From Candidatus Limimorpha equi (GTDB lineage: Bacteria > Bacteroidota > Bacteroidia > Bacteroidales > F082), in NCBI GenBank assembly GCA_018065885.1, contig JAGHSL010000376.1, positions 1-5,145 on the forward strand: a DNA stretch of 5,145 bases, given 5' to 3'. Position 1 is the stretch's first letter; every line of letters starts with the position of its first letter. Below the pieces are notes generated by a model. That model was not told the origin of the DNA. It made no database searches and saw nothing but the letters and a program-made list of their open reading frames with translations. A program made the position numbers and the translations under genes. Below are positions 1-5,145 of this stretch, one piece after another.

Positions 1-2
1 TG

Positions 3-155
3 TGCTTCAATGTCGACCCTGATTTCAATGATACTTTGGACGGGTTGTTGTTATTGACTTTCAAGGAGTTCCCTGAAGAAGAAATCCTGCCATTTTTCAA
101 GGATAGCACCGAGGAAGAAAGGCAAGAGGCTATTGATAGATTTGGCTATCGTTAA
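3..155 (+). CDS. C-terminal end of a possible hemolysin/GNAT-type acyltransferase (5' truncated)
   Basis: This is an open frame from the left edge to a TAA stop at 153-155, giving the last 50 residues of a protein whose start lies outside the window. The visible peptide begins CFNVDPDFNDTLDGLLLL and ends with the charged tail EEERQEAIDRFGYR. The FNVDPDF..-LDGLLLL pattern reminds me of the C-terminus of Bacteroidetes proteins annotated as hemolysin or GNAT acyltransferase (the OlsB/GlsB-like family, which makes acylated amino-acid lipids), but this rests on memory of a short motif. No catalytic region is present, so function cannot be confirmed. The gene is convergent with rsmD, and the two stop codons touch with no base between them. 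That the frame is coding is fairly likely; the family name is tentative. Confidence 0.5.
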   Translation, partial: CFNVDPDFNDTLDGLLLLTFKEFPEEEILPFFKDSTEEERQEAIDRFGYR

Positions 156-716
156 TCAATCTTCATCTTCCGTTTCTTCGATGGTTTGTGCAAAGAAAGT
201 GAAATTCACTTTCCCGTAATGCCTTTGTTCCATGAAGTGTGGATGTTCCTCGAAATTGATGCGTTTGCTGTGTTCCAGCACGAACATGCCGTTTTCTCTC
301 AGCAGGTTGTTTTCAAAAATTGCCTCCACAAGTTGCTCGTAGTCAACGTTATCGTAAGGCGGGTCGGCGAAAATCAAGTTGTATTGCGCCTTGTTGCGTG
401 CAACGAAACGATACACGTCGGAGCGTACTGCAAGCAATTCTTTCATGTCAAGTTTGCTGGCAGTTTCACGAATGAACTTCACGCAGTTTTGTTCGATGTC
501 GACGGAGACTACCTTCGGGCAACCTCGCGAAACGAGTTCGTAGGAAATGTTGCCCGTGCCGGCAAACAGGTCTAAGGCCTCAATTTCCTCAAAATCATAA
601 TAGTTCTCTAAAATATTGAACAGGCTTTCCTTGGCCATGTCGGTCGTCGGACGCACCGGCAGGTTGGTCGGCGCAACGATTTGTCTTCTCTGGTATTTTC
701 CTCTTATGATTCGCAT
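156..716 (-). CDS. rsmD: 16S rRNA (guanine(966)-N(2))-methyltransferase RsmD
   Basis: RsmD uses S-adenosylmethionine to methylate N2 of G966 of 16S rRNA in the 30S subunit, in the cytoplasm. The 186-residue product has the usual family length and signatures. The N-terminus is MRIIRGKYQRR. RPTTDMAKESLFNIL (22-36) is the conserved substrate/SAM-side segment. LDLFAGTGN (48-56) is the glycine-rich SAM-binding motif I, with the acidic motif II SVDIE at 71-75. FADPPYD (116-122) carries the DPPY catalytic motif of N2-guanine methyltransferases. The C-terminus ends in an acidic tail (EETEDED). The ATG is chosen because the family starts exactly at M-R-I-I-x-G. The start lies inside the end of the DUF3822 gene (13-base overlap), which suggests translational coupling. 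All expected motifs are intact. Confidence 0.96.
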   Translation of the reverse strand: MRIIRGKYQRRQIVAPTNLPVRPTTDMAKESLFNILENYYDFEEIEALDLFAGTGNISYELVSRGCPKVVSVDIEQNCVKFIRETASKLDMKELLAVRSDVYRFVARNKAQYNLIFADPPYDNVDYEQLVEAIFENNLLRENGMFVLEHSKRINFEEHPHFMEQRHYGKVNFTFFAQTIEETEDED

Positions 717-1573
717 TGCAAAACTTGGTATGGAATGTAATAGTATTGGCTCGGTATCTCTTTCAATGCCTCGCTCACTTTGATTGTGTCGCCATTTTTG
801 ATGAAACGTATGTCCTTAATGTATCTTTCGCAGAGTTTCATAATTTCCGAACTGCCTAAAATCATGCCAGAAACGCAGACAGAAGTTTCATAGGCTGACA
901 TTTTCTGTTGCTCAATGGCAAACATTAGGAAATACAGGAAATCATCTTTCGTGTTGAATTTGAAGTTGTTAAAGAATGAAAGGTTTCCATTTTTGAAAAT
1001 GGCCATATCGAAACTGCGATTTTTCACATAAACATAGACGCGCGTTGTTGCGAATAAATTGGCCACTTTGGTAATGTGTCTAAGAAAGATACTGCTTTCA
1101 TGGACGATTTTGGCATCGGGCCAAATCCCTTTGATTTTTTCAATCAGACAATTCGAAACAGAATAAATGCCATGACATTCATTTTCAGACAGATTGTCGT
1201 TCAAGACAAGGCCGTTTTGTGGGATCGTATGAAGAAATCCCAAATACTTGGATGATTCTTTTTCGTCAAACAGTTCGTTTGGAATCAAGGCGTAGTTTCG
1301 GTTTCCGATAATACAAGTTACGGATTGGAACTTTTTGCCGTTTAACTTGTTGAGGGCGAGTGCTTTTTCAAATGTGTTGAAAATGTCTTTCTCGTCCGTC
1401 AAGTCATCCGACAGATAGGATTCCATGGCTACGATGACGTTTGTGCCGGCATCCATAATGAGATACGAAAAGCCACCCAATGTGAATTGGATGGCTATTC
1501 TGTATTCTTGTGTCTTGCCGACATCAAAACCCTCATCAAACTTGCTGATATAAGGATGTAATGACGTCGTCAT
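704..1573 (-). CDS. DUF3822 family protein
   Basis: This 289-residue protein matches in length and layout the Bacteroidetes DUF3822 family, which has no established function and is commonly found beside rsmD. The N-terminal half has a strand-rich segment (about 24-53, with GGFSYLIMD) and a second around 84-97 (VTCIIGNRNYALIP). The C-terminal half has VYVYVKNRSFDMAIFKNG followed by NLSFFNNFKF (179-206), then the helix DFLYFLMFAIEQ (211-222) and the strand VCVSGMI (232-238). This duplicated layout of strands and helices suggests an actin-like (ASKHA) fold like PilM or GspL; that is inference, and no clear ATP-phosphate motif is visible. There is no signal peptide or membrane segment, so it is probably cytoplasmic. 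It starts 11 bases after the membrane protein gene and overlaps rsmD by 13 bases, so the three are very likely co-transcribed. Confidence 0.85.
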   Translation of the reverse strand: MTTSLHPYISKFDEGFDVGKTQEYRIAIQFTLGGFSYLIMDAGTNVIVAMESYLSDDLTDEKDIFNTFEKALALNKLNGKKFQSVTCIIGNRNYALIPNELFDEKESSKYLGFLHTIPQNGLVLNDNLSENECHGIYSVSNCLIEKIKGIWPDAKIVHESSIFLRHITKVANLFATTRVYVYVKNRSFDMAIFKNGNLSFFNNFKFNTKDDFLYFLMFAIEQQKMSAYETSVCVSGMILGSSEIMKLCERYIKDIRFIKNGDTIKVSEALKEIPSQYYYIPYQVLQCES

Positions 1574-1584
1574 TCAAACCATCA

Positions 1585-2202
1585 TTAGAGTTGGTCCCAG
1601 TTGCCTTCCGTTGAGGCTTCTTCCAATGAACCGACCTTCATGCCGGCATATCTGTTGATGGCTTCCTTTTCGGCCTTTGCGTTGCGGACTCTCTGTTCGT
1701 CAAGACCTTTCAGATAGACTTCGTAAGGTGTCTGGGCTTGGAACACAGGAACGTTGATACCGCTGCGCTGGATGGTTGTAGCTTCAAGTTCAAATTCTTG
1801 GGTAGGTTCGCTGAATGGAACAGTGCGGATTTCGGAAATGTTGAAACCGTTGCGTTTCCCAAAGAGTGAGTCTATGACTTTCACGAATCCCAATGTGTCG
1901 TTGATAGTTTTGGTGAAAGTGGTGTCTTCAGGGTCAGGAATAATGTTCACAATCGGAATTTCAGCGGTTTGGCAGAATCTGATTAACGTGTCAAAACTTC
2001 CTGTGTAGCAGTTGTTTGCCTGCTTGTACTGGACTTCAAGGTCACGGATGTCTTTCAAACGTTGAATGACTTGCTCTTCACGGGCTTTCTGTGCCTTACC
2101 GAATTTGATAGGAGCCTGAATGCTCTGGACGACCTTAATGGCTAAAAAGACTACAACAGCGAAAAGAACGATGTTGATGAGTACGTTTGTTCCTTTTTTC
2201 AT
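1585..2202 (-). CDS. Single-pass membrane protein of unknown function, conserved-type hypothetical
   Basis: The 205-residue product has a short positive N-terminus (MKKG), one hydrophobic helix (about 8-27), then a long helical, charged stretch (about 32-60, KAREEQVIQRLKDIRDLEVQ) leading to YTGSFDTLIRF (66-76). This predicts a bitopic protein with the N-terminus inside and most of the chain in the periplasm. Cysteines 65 and 77 could form a disulfide there. The order of hydrophobic N-terminal helix, amphipathic extension and small globular domain resembles pseudopilins, and KKG sits where a prepilin peptidase site might, but the usual glutamate at +5 is absent. I recognise it only as a type of Bacteroidetes hypothetical protein found upstream of DUF3822 genes. 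It appears to be the first gene of the unit ending in rsmD and has a plausible promoter just upstream. The ATG is supported by the KK start preceding the helix. Confidence 0.85.
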   Translation of the reverse strand: MKKGTNVLINIVLFAVVVFLAIKVVQSIQAPIKFGKAQKAREEQVIQRLKDIRDLEVQYKQANNCYTGSFDTLIRFCQTAEIPIVNIIPDPEDTTFTKTINDTLGFVKVIDSLFGKRNGFNISEIRTVPFSEPTQEFELEATTIQRSGINVPVFQAQTPYEVYLKGLDEQRVRNAKAEKEAINRYAGMKVGSLEEASTEGNWDQL

Positions 2203-2243
2203 ATTACAATTATTTGATATTTGCTTTATACAATAAGTGGCTG

Positions 2244-2277
2244 CAAATTTATTGATTTTTCGTTTATGTTGGTCAAA
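2244..2277 (-). promoter_or_regulatory. Predicted Bacteroidetes-type promoter for the membrane protein-DUF3822-rsmD unit
   Basis: Read on the minus strand, TAAATTTG (2251 to 2244) matches the -7 consensus TAnnTTTG exactly. A TTTG (2277 to 2274) lies 22 bases upstream as a -33 element, slightly wider than the usual spacing of about 19-21. Transcription would start near 2237-2241, leaving a leader of about 35-40 bases before the ATG at 2202. Its position between the two gene groups fits an independent transcription start. Confidence 0.5.
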
Positions 2278-2292
2278 AAAATGTGCTTTGTT

Positions 2293-2694
2293 TTAAAAAT
2301 GAATTTTATGGTAATCTAAATATTTGTCATCTAAATACTTACGTATTTTATCGGCAATGATAATGAAAATGCCAAGTTCCTTTTTTTGGAACCAATCGAG
2401 TGCATCTTCATAATTATTAATGGCGCGTGACAACAAAAGAAGCAGTTCGAAATGGTTTTTTTGCAACCATTCCTGAGCTGGTTTTTCTTCGTCGATGGCG
2501 CTGTCCAAGGCCGCAAACTGCGGATAGCCGTTGTTGAGCAACCAGTCTTTGGCACCCGAATCGCCTTGAATGGCATGGCTTAGAGCGCCCAATTCGGGAT
2601 AACCGTTGCGCATGAGCCACTCGAAAAATTCCTCTCCGCCCGGGTCAAAAGTGCAGGCGAAAGCCATGAGTATTTTCACAGGATAATTTTCCAT
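2293..2694 (-). CDS. Small four-fold Trp-repeat (helical repeat) protein, function unknown
   Basis: The 133-residue protein is built mostly of four degenerate repeats of about 25 residues, each opening with a tryptophan: W26, W51, W75 and W101. The aligned cores are FEWLMRNGYPELGALSHAI, KDWLLNNGYPQFAALDSAI, QEWLQKNHFELLLLLSRAI and LDWFQKKELGIFIIIADKI. The consensus is roughly (D/E)WL..NGY..L.AL..AI, giving two short helices per unit; the last unit is the most divergent. A short N-terminal cap (MENYPVKILMAFACTFD) and a basic/aromatic tail (DYHKIHF) flank the repeats. There is no signal peptide, so it is probably cytoplasmic and may be a binding scaffold. Its ATG overlaps the stop of the radical SAM gene by one base (TAATG), so the two are translationally coupled and probably act together. 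I know of similar Bacteroidales hypotheticals but no assigned function. Confidence 0.88.
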   Translation of the reverse strand: MENYPVKILMAFACTFDPGGEEFFEWLMRNGYPELGALSHAIQGDSGAKDWLLNNGYPQFAALDSAIDEEKPAQEWLQKNHFELLLLLSRAINNYEDALDWFQKKELGIFIIIADKIRKYLDDKYLDYHKIHF

Positions 2695-3470
2695 TATGCG
2701 TAGATTTCAGTTTCGATGCCTAATGATTTCACTTTTTCAGCAATGGTTTCCATTTCCGCTTTGCTGATTTTTTCAAGGTTTTCTTCTGGCGTTGCACGTT
2801 CGATGACATACATCATGACACGTTTCGGACGGATTGCTTTCAGATGTTCAATCCATTGATTCACTTCGTTTTCCGTTGTGTTGTCAATCATTTTTCCGTT
2901 GTGTTCGCCACGAAGGAAAAGCGTCTGAATGGTCAGATTGCCGTTGAAACGTTTCAACTGCTCAATGTATTTTTCGAGGTCAAATTTAAAGTTTGGCAGG
3001 TTGATGGCTTCAATACATTCCTTGGTGCCGCCATCGAGTTTCACAATGTTGTTCTCAATTTTGTTTAAAGCGTTGAAAACCTTATCATTGCCAATCATTG
3101 TGCCGTTGGTCAGCACGCTGATGACGGCTTTCGGGCAGTACAAATCCCTCAGCCTGATGACCATATCGACGATTTCGGCAAACTGCGGATGCAAAGTCGG
3201 TTCGCCGTTACCTGAAAATGTTATGCTTTCTGGCTCTATTGCTGTGCCTTTCAGCTCTTTAAGTTTGCGCTCCAAGGCTTCTTCGATGGCTTCCTTTTTA
3301 GGCTTGATAAGGCGTGCGGCTTTTTCGTCATCATTCCAGCCGCATTCGCAATAGATGCAATTGAAGGAGCAGATTTTGCCTGCCTTTGGCATTAGATTGA
3401 CACCGAGTGAAATGCCTAACCGTCTGCTTTTCAGCGGACCAAAGACCAAATCATTGAATAAAATCCCCAT
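2694..3470 (-). CDS. Radical SAM protein (COG0731-like Fe-S oxidoreductase)
   Basis: The 258-residue product opens with FGPLKSRRLGISLGVNLMP (10-28), the signature lead-in of a COG0731-like radical SAM family. The cluster motif CSFNCIYC follows (C34, C38, C41; CxxxCxxC), which binds the [4Fe-4S] cluster that cleaves S-adenosylmethionine. SGNGEPT (86-92) matches the SAM-binding GGEP-type motif, and SVLTNGT (118-124) is a typical core strand. An extra cysteine, C43, lies just after the cluster motif. No second cysteine cluster is visible near the C-terminus (SPASM-like), so it appears to be a single-cluster enzyme. The substrate is not known and should not be assumed to be tRNA. It is the first gene of a minus-strand unit with the Trp-repeat protein, joined by TAATG. 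The ATG at 3470 is preceded by AGGA on the coding strand, a modest ribosome site, and fits the family start. Confidence 0.92.
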   Translation of the reverse strand: MGILFNDLVFGPLKSRRLGISLGVNLMPKAGKICSFNCIYCECGWNDDEKAARLIKPKKEAIEEALERKLKELKGTAIEPESITFSGNGEPTLHPQFAEIVDMVIRLRDLYCPKAVISVLTNGTMIGNDKVFNALNKIENNIVKLDGGTKECIEAINLPNFKFDLEKYIEQLKRFNGNLTIQTLFLRGEHNGKMIDNTTENEVNQWIEHLKAIRPKRVMMYVIERATPEENLEKISKAEMETIAEKVKSLGIETEIYA

Positions 3471-3487
3471 TTTTCCTAAAATTTCGG

Positions 3488-3495
3488 CAAAGATA
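3488..3495 (-). promoter_or_regulatory. Predicted -7 promoter element for the radical SAM operon
   Basis: On the minus strand TATCTTTG (3495 to 3488) fits the Bacteroidetes -7 consensus TAnnTTTG exactly. Transcription would begin near 3481-3485, giving a very short leader of about 11-15 bases before the ATG at 3470. I find no good TTTG at the -33 distance, so it may be weak or activator dependent. Confidence 0.5.
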
Positions 3496-3508
3496 CAACC
3501 TATTGCGG

Positions 3509-3530
3509 TATTTGCTGGATAATATTTGCT
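3509..3530 (+). repeat. Two direct copies of TATTTGCT in the divergent control region
   Basis: TATTTGCT occurs at 3509-3516 and again at 3523-3530, 14 bases start to start, in the middle of the divergent intergenic region where the -33 regions of both promoters would lie. The copies are short and AT-rich, so they could be a regulator site or chance. Confidence 0.35.
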
Positions 3531-3540
3531 AAAAAGTTGC

Positions 3541-3548
3541 TATTTTTG
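3541..3548 (+). promoter_or_regulatory. Predicted -7 promoter element for amn-holA
   Basis: TATTTTTG matches TAnnTTTG exactly. Transcription would begin near 3551-3555, about 10 bases before the ATG at 3564. The nearest upstream TTTG elements, at 3511-3514 (26-base spacer) and 3525-3528 (12-base spacer), are both poorly placed for a -33 box. Confidence 0.45.
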
Positions 3549-3563
3549 CCGAAAAGTTTGATA

Positions 3564-4334
3564 ATGAAAACAAAAAAGGAAATTGTTGAAAATTGGCTTC
3601 CGCGCTATACGGGCTTGCCGTTGGAAAAGTTCGGAAAATACATCCTTCTGACTAATTTTCAGAATTATGTGGACATGTTTGCCGATTGGCAAGGCATTGA
3701 GGTGGTAGGTCGCGACAAGTCGATGCCATGTGCTTCGGATGGCGAAATCACGATTATCAATTTCAGCATGGGCAGTGCCAACGCAGCTACAATCATGGAC
3801 TTGCTGAGTGCCATCAATCCGAAAGCCGTTCTTTTTCTTGGAAAATGCGGCGGCGTGAAACGCAAAAACCGTGTCGGAGACTTGATTCTTCCTATCGCTG
3901 CCATTCGCGGTGAAGGTACTTCAAACGACTATTTTCCACCAGAGGTTCCGGCCTTGCCTGCTTTCAGCCTCGAAAAGGCAATCTCCACAACCATAAGGGA
4001 TTATGGCCGTGATTATTGGACGGGGACGGTCTACACGACCAATCGCCGCGTTTGGGAACATGATGATGATTTCAAGGATTATCTGCGCAAAATCCGCTGC
4101 ATGGCGGTCGATATGGAAACGGCGACTATCTTTTCGGTCGGTTTTTATAATGAAATTCCGACCGGTGCATTGTTGTTGGTTTCTGACCAGCCGATGACGC
4201 CTGAAGGTGTCAAAACGGAAGAGAGCGACAAGCGCGTCAGCAAGAATTTCGTTGGCGAGCATTTGCGTATCGGCATTGATTCGTTGCGTCAGTTAATCAA
4301 CAATGGAACGACGGTCAAACACTTGAAATACTGA
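3564..4334 (+). CDS. amn: AMP nucleosidase, short form
   Basis: AMP nucleosidase hydrolyses AMP to adenine and ribose 5-phosphate in the cytoplasm, helping to control adenylate pools. The 256-residue product belongs to the nucleoside phosphorylase superfamily. FLGKCGGVK (91-99) is the phosphate/ribose-binding loop and EGTS (117-120) follows the conserved IAAIRGEG segment. VDMETAT (182-188) provides the ribose-contacting Met-Glu pair, and LLLVSDQP (203-210) contains the Asp (D208) expected to act on the purine. It is the short form and lacks the extra N-terminal domain of the roughly 480-residue E. coli Amn. An upstream in-frame ATG at 3537 would add nine residues, but it precedes the predicted -7 box, and the family typically starts MKTKxEIVxNWLPRYTG, so I chose 3564. 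No Shine-Dalgarno sequence is evident. holA follows after 26 bases on the same strand. Confidence 0.94.
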   Translation: MKTKKEIVENWLPRYTGLPLEKFGKYILLTNFQNYVDMFADWQGIEVVGRDKSMPCASDGEITIINFSMGSANAATIMDLLSAINPKAVLFLGKCGGVKRKNRVGDLILPIAAIRGEGTSNDYFPPEVPALPAFSLEKAISTTIRDYGRDYWTGTVYTTNRRVWEHDDDFKDYLRKIRCMAVDMETATIFSVGFYNEIPTGALLLVSDQPMTPEGVKTEESDKRVSKNFVGEHLRIGIDSLRQLINNGTTVKHLKY

Positions 4335-4360
4335 TAGTTGAAATTCAATATTTCTGAAAA

Positions 4361-5145
4361 ATGACGTATCAGGAGATAATTTCTGACATTCGCAAGAAGA
4401 AGTTTGCACCTATTTATTTTTTAATGGGTGAGGAGCCTTATTTTATTGATTTGATTTCCGATATCATTGAAGATGAGGCACTTGATGAGGCAGATAAGGC
4501 TTTCAACCAAATTGTTGTGTATGGCCGCGATGTGGATGTGGAGACGGTTGCAAACCATGCCCGCAGTTTCCCGATGATGGGCGACAAAATGGTTGTCATC
4601 GTCAAGGAAGCGCAGGATTTGAAGAATATTGAGGATTTTGAGAAGTATCTGGATTCCATTCCTGAAACGACGGTTTTGGTTTTCGGTTACAAATATAAAA
4701 AGTTGGACAAACGCAAGTCGTTTGCCAAGCAGGTTGACAAACGTGGGGTTTTGTTTGAGTCCAAAAAGCTGTATGACAACAACATACCATCTTGGATTCG
4801 TGAACGTTTGAAAGAATCGGGGTATACGATTTCGCCGAAAGCGGAACAGATGCTGGCCGATTTTTTGGGCACGGATTTGCATAAAATCAACAACGAACTG
4901 ACCAAGCTGACCATTGCCGTTCCCAAAGGAAAACGCATCGAAGACATTGACATTGAACGGAATATCGGCATCTCCAAAGATTTCAATGTGTTTGAGTTGC
5001 AGAATGCCATTGGAACTCGTGATGTGTTGAAAGCCAATCAGATAGTGAATTATTTCGGCGATAATGCCAAGGAAAATCCGCTGTTGGTGACGGCCATCAC
5101 TTTGTATGGTTATTTCACGAAATTGCTCAAGGGCCATTATGCCAC
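4361..5145 (+). CDS. holA: DNA polymerase III delta subunit HolA (3' end cut by the window)
   Basis: HolA is the clamp-loader subunit that opens the beta sliding clamp and takes part in loading it onto primed DNA. The frame runs from ATG 4361 without a stop to the window edge, giving 261 residues of the usual 330-350. PIYFLMGEEPYFID (17-30) is the family's N-terminal segment, corresponding to a degenerate P-loop. ETTVLVFGYKYKKLDKRKSF (102-121) matches the typical strand-plus-basic stretch of domain I. FLGTDLHKINNELTKL (168-183) is the helix region of the middle domain. ISKDFNVFELQNAIGTRD (204-221) and the following NENP-like region (AKENPLLV, 236-243) match the start of the C-terminal domain. 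The missing part is the rest of the oligomerising domain. It lies 26 bases after amn with no terminator between, so it is probably co-transcribed. No strong ribosome site is seen before the ATG. Confidence 0.93.
   Translation, partial: MTYQEIISDIRKKKFAPIYFLMGEEPYFIDLISDIIEDEALDEADKAFNQIVVYGRDVDVETVANHARSFPMMGDKMVVIVKEAQDLKNIEDFEKYLDSIPETTVLVFGYKYKKLDKRKSFAKQVDKRGVLFESKKLYDNNIPSWIRERLKESGYTISPKAEQMLADFLGTDLHKINNELTKLTIAVPKGKRIEDIDIERNIGISKDFNVFELQNAIGTRDVLKANQIVNYFGDNAKENPLLVTAITLYGYFTKLLKGHYA

Larger units (their letters stand above)
3482..3554. repeat. Mirrored 14-base element covering both divergent -7 boxes
   Basis: Positions 3482-3495 (TTTCGGCAAAGATA) and 3541-3554 (TATTTTTGCCGAAA) are reverse complements at 13 of 14 positions, with 45 bases between them. 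Each arm holds a TAnnTTTG box pointing outward to its gene, followed by the shared CCGAAA. Only the box part is explained by promoter consensus; the extra CCGAAA is not. This may be a shared operator or shared initially transcribed sequence, or chance similarity. Confidence 0.6.

Noticed and set aside
186..575. A 129-codon + strand frame inside rsmD
   Set aside because: It is antisense to a full-length rsmD with all motifs intact, and has no promoter or family resemblance of its own.
2203..2292. Small RNA or riboswitch in the gap between the two minus-strand units
   Set aside because: The 90 bases are AT-rich with no convincing stem-loop; the promoter match explains the region well enough.
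2270..2300. A-rich and T-rich runs after the Trp-repeat gene as a possible terminator
   Set aside because: On the minus strand there is a T run near 2275-2281, but no GC-rich stem precedes it; only a weak A/T pairing is possible. The run also overlaps the likely -33 element of the next unit.
2694..3470. Radical SAM gene as a tRNA wybutosine enzyme (TYW1) or a SPASM peptide-maturation enzyme
   Set aside because: It shares only the general radical SAM core and the COG0731-like lead-in. It has no flavodoxin domain and no C-terminal cysteine cluster, so a specific function is not supported.
3537..3563. Upstream in-frame ATG that would extend AMP nucleosidase by nine residues
   Set aside because: The extra residues precede the predicted -7 box and the family's usual start, MKTKxEIV, lies at 3564.
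3921..4262. A 113-codon minus-strand frame inside amn
   Set aside because: It is an antisense shadow of the catalytic part of amn, without family features.
4421..5137. A 238-codon open frame on the minus strand opposite holA
   Set aside because: It lies wholly antisense to a clear holA frame. The product has no recognisable motif and looks like a reverse translation of holA codon bias.

Overview
The window looks like chromosomal housekeeping DNA from a member of Bacteroidetes, most likely Bacteroidales. Three things point there: the gene set (a DUF3822 protein next to rsmD, a short AMP nucleosidase next to holA), the scarcity of clear Shine-Dalgarno sequences, and promoter-like boxes of the TAnnTTTG type. 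This is judged from remembered family features and gene order; no search was run. I see no mobile element, CRISPR array, tRNA or rRNA gene, and coding density is high.

Layout. The left edge (1-155) holds the last 50 codons of a + strand gene, tentatively a hemolysin/GNAT-type acyltransferase. Its stop codon directly abuts the stop of rsmD, which comes from the opposite strand. Five minus-strand genes fill 156-3470. In transcription order they are a radical SAM protein, a small protein made of four Trp-containing repeats, a single-pass membrane protein, a DUF3822 protein and rsmD. The first two are joined by a TAATG stop/start overlap. The last three are tightly packed, and their likely promoter lies in the 90-base gap at 2203-2292. 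From 3471 the strand switches: a short divergent control region is followed by amn (AMP nucleosidase) and then by holA (DNA polymerase III delta subunit), which runs off the right edge.

How the genes work together. rsmD (16S rRNA methylation), amn (AMP breakdown) and holA (sliding-clamp loading) have well-understood separate roles. The less understood parts are two gene pairs. One is the translationally coupled radical SAM enzyme and Trp-repeat protein. The other is the DUF3822 protein with the membrane-anchored protein, which loosely resembles an actin-like/pilin-like pair. In the divergent control region, the two -7-type boxes and the bases after them form a 14-base mirrored element, which could mean shared control of the radical SAM operon and amn-holA. 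No clearly new defence or mobile system is visible; these are the best candidates for undescribed biology.
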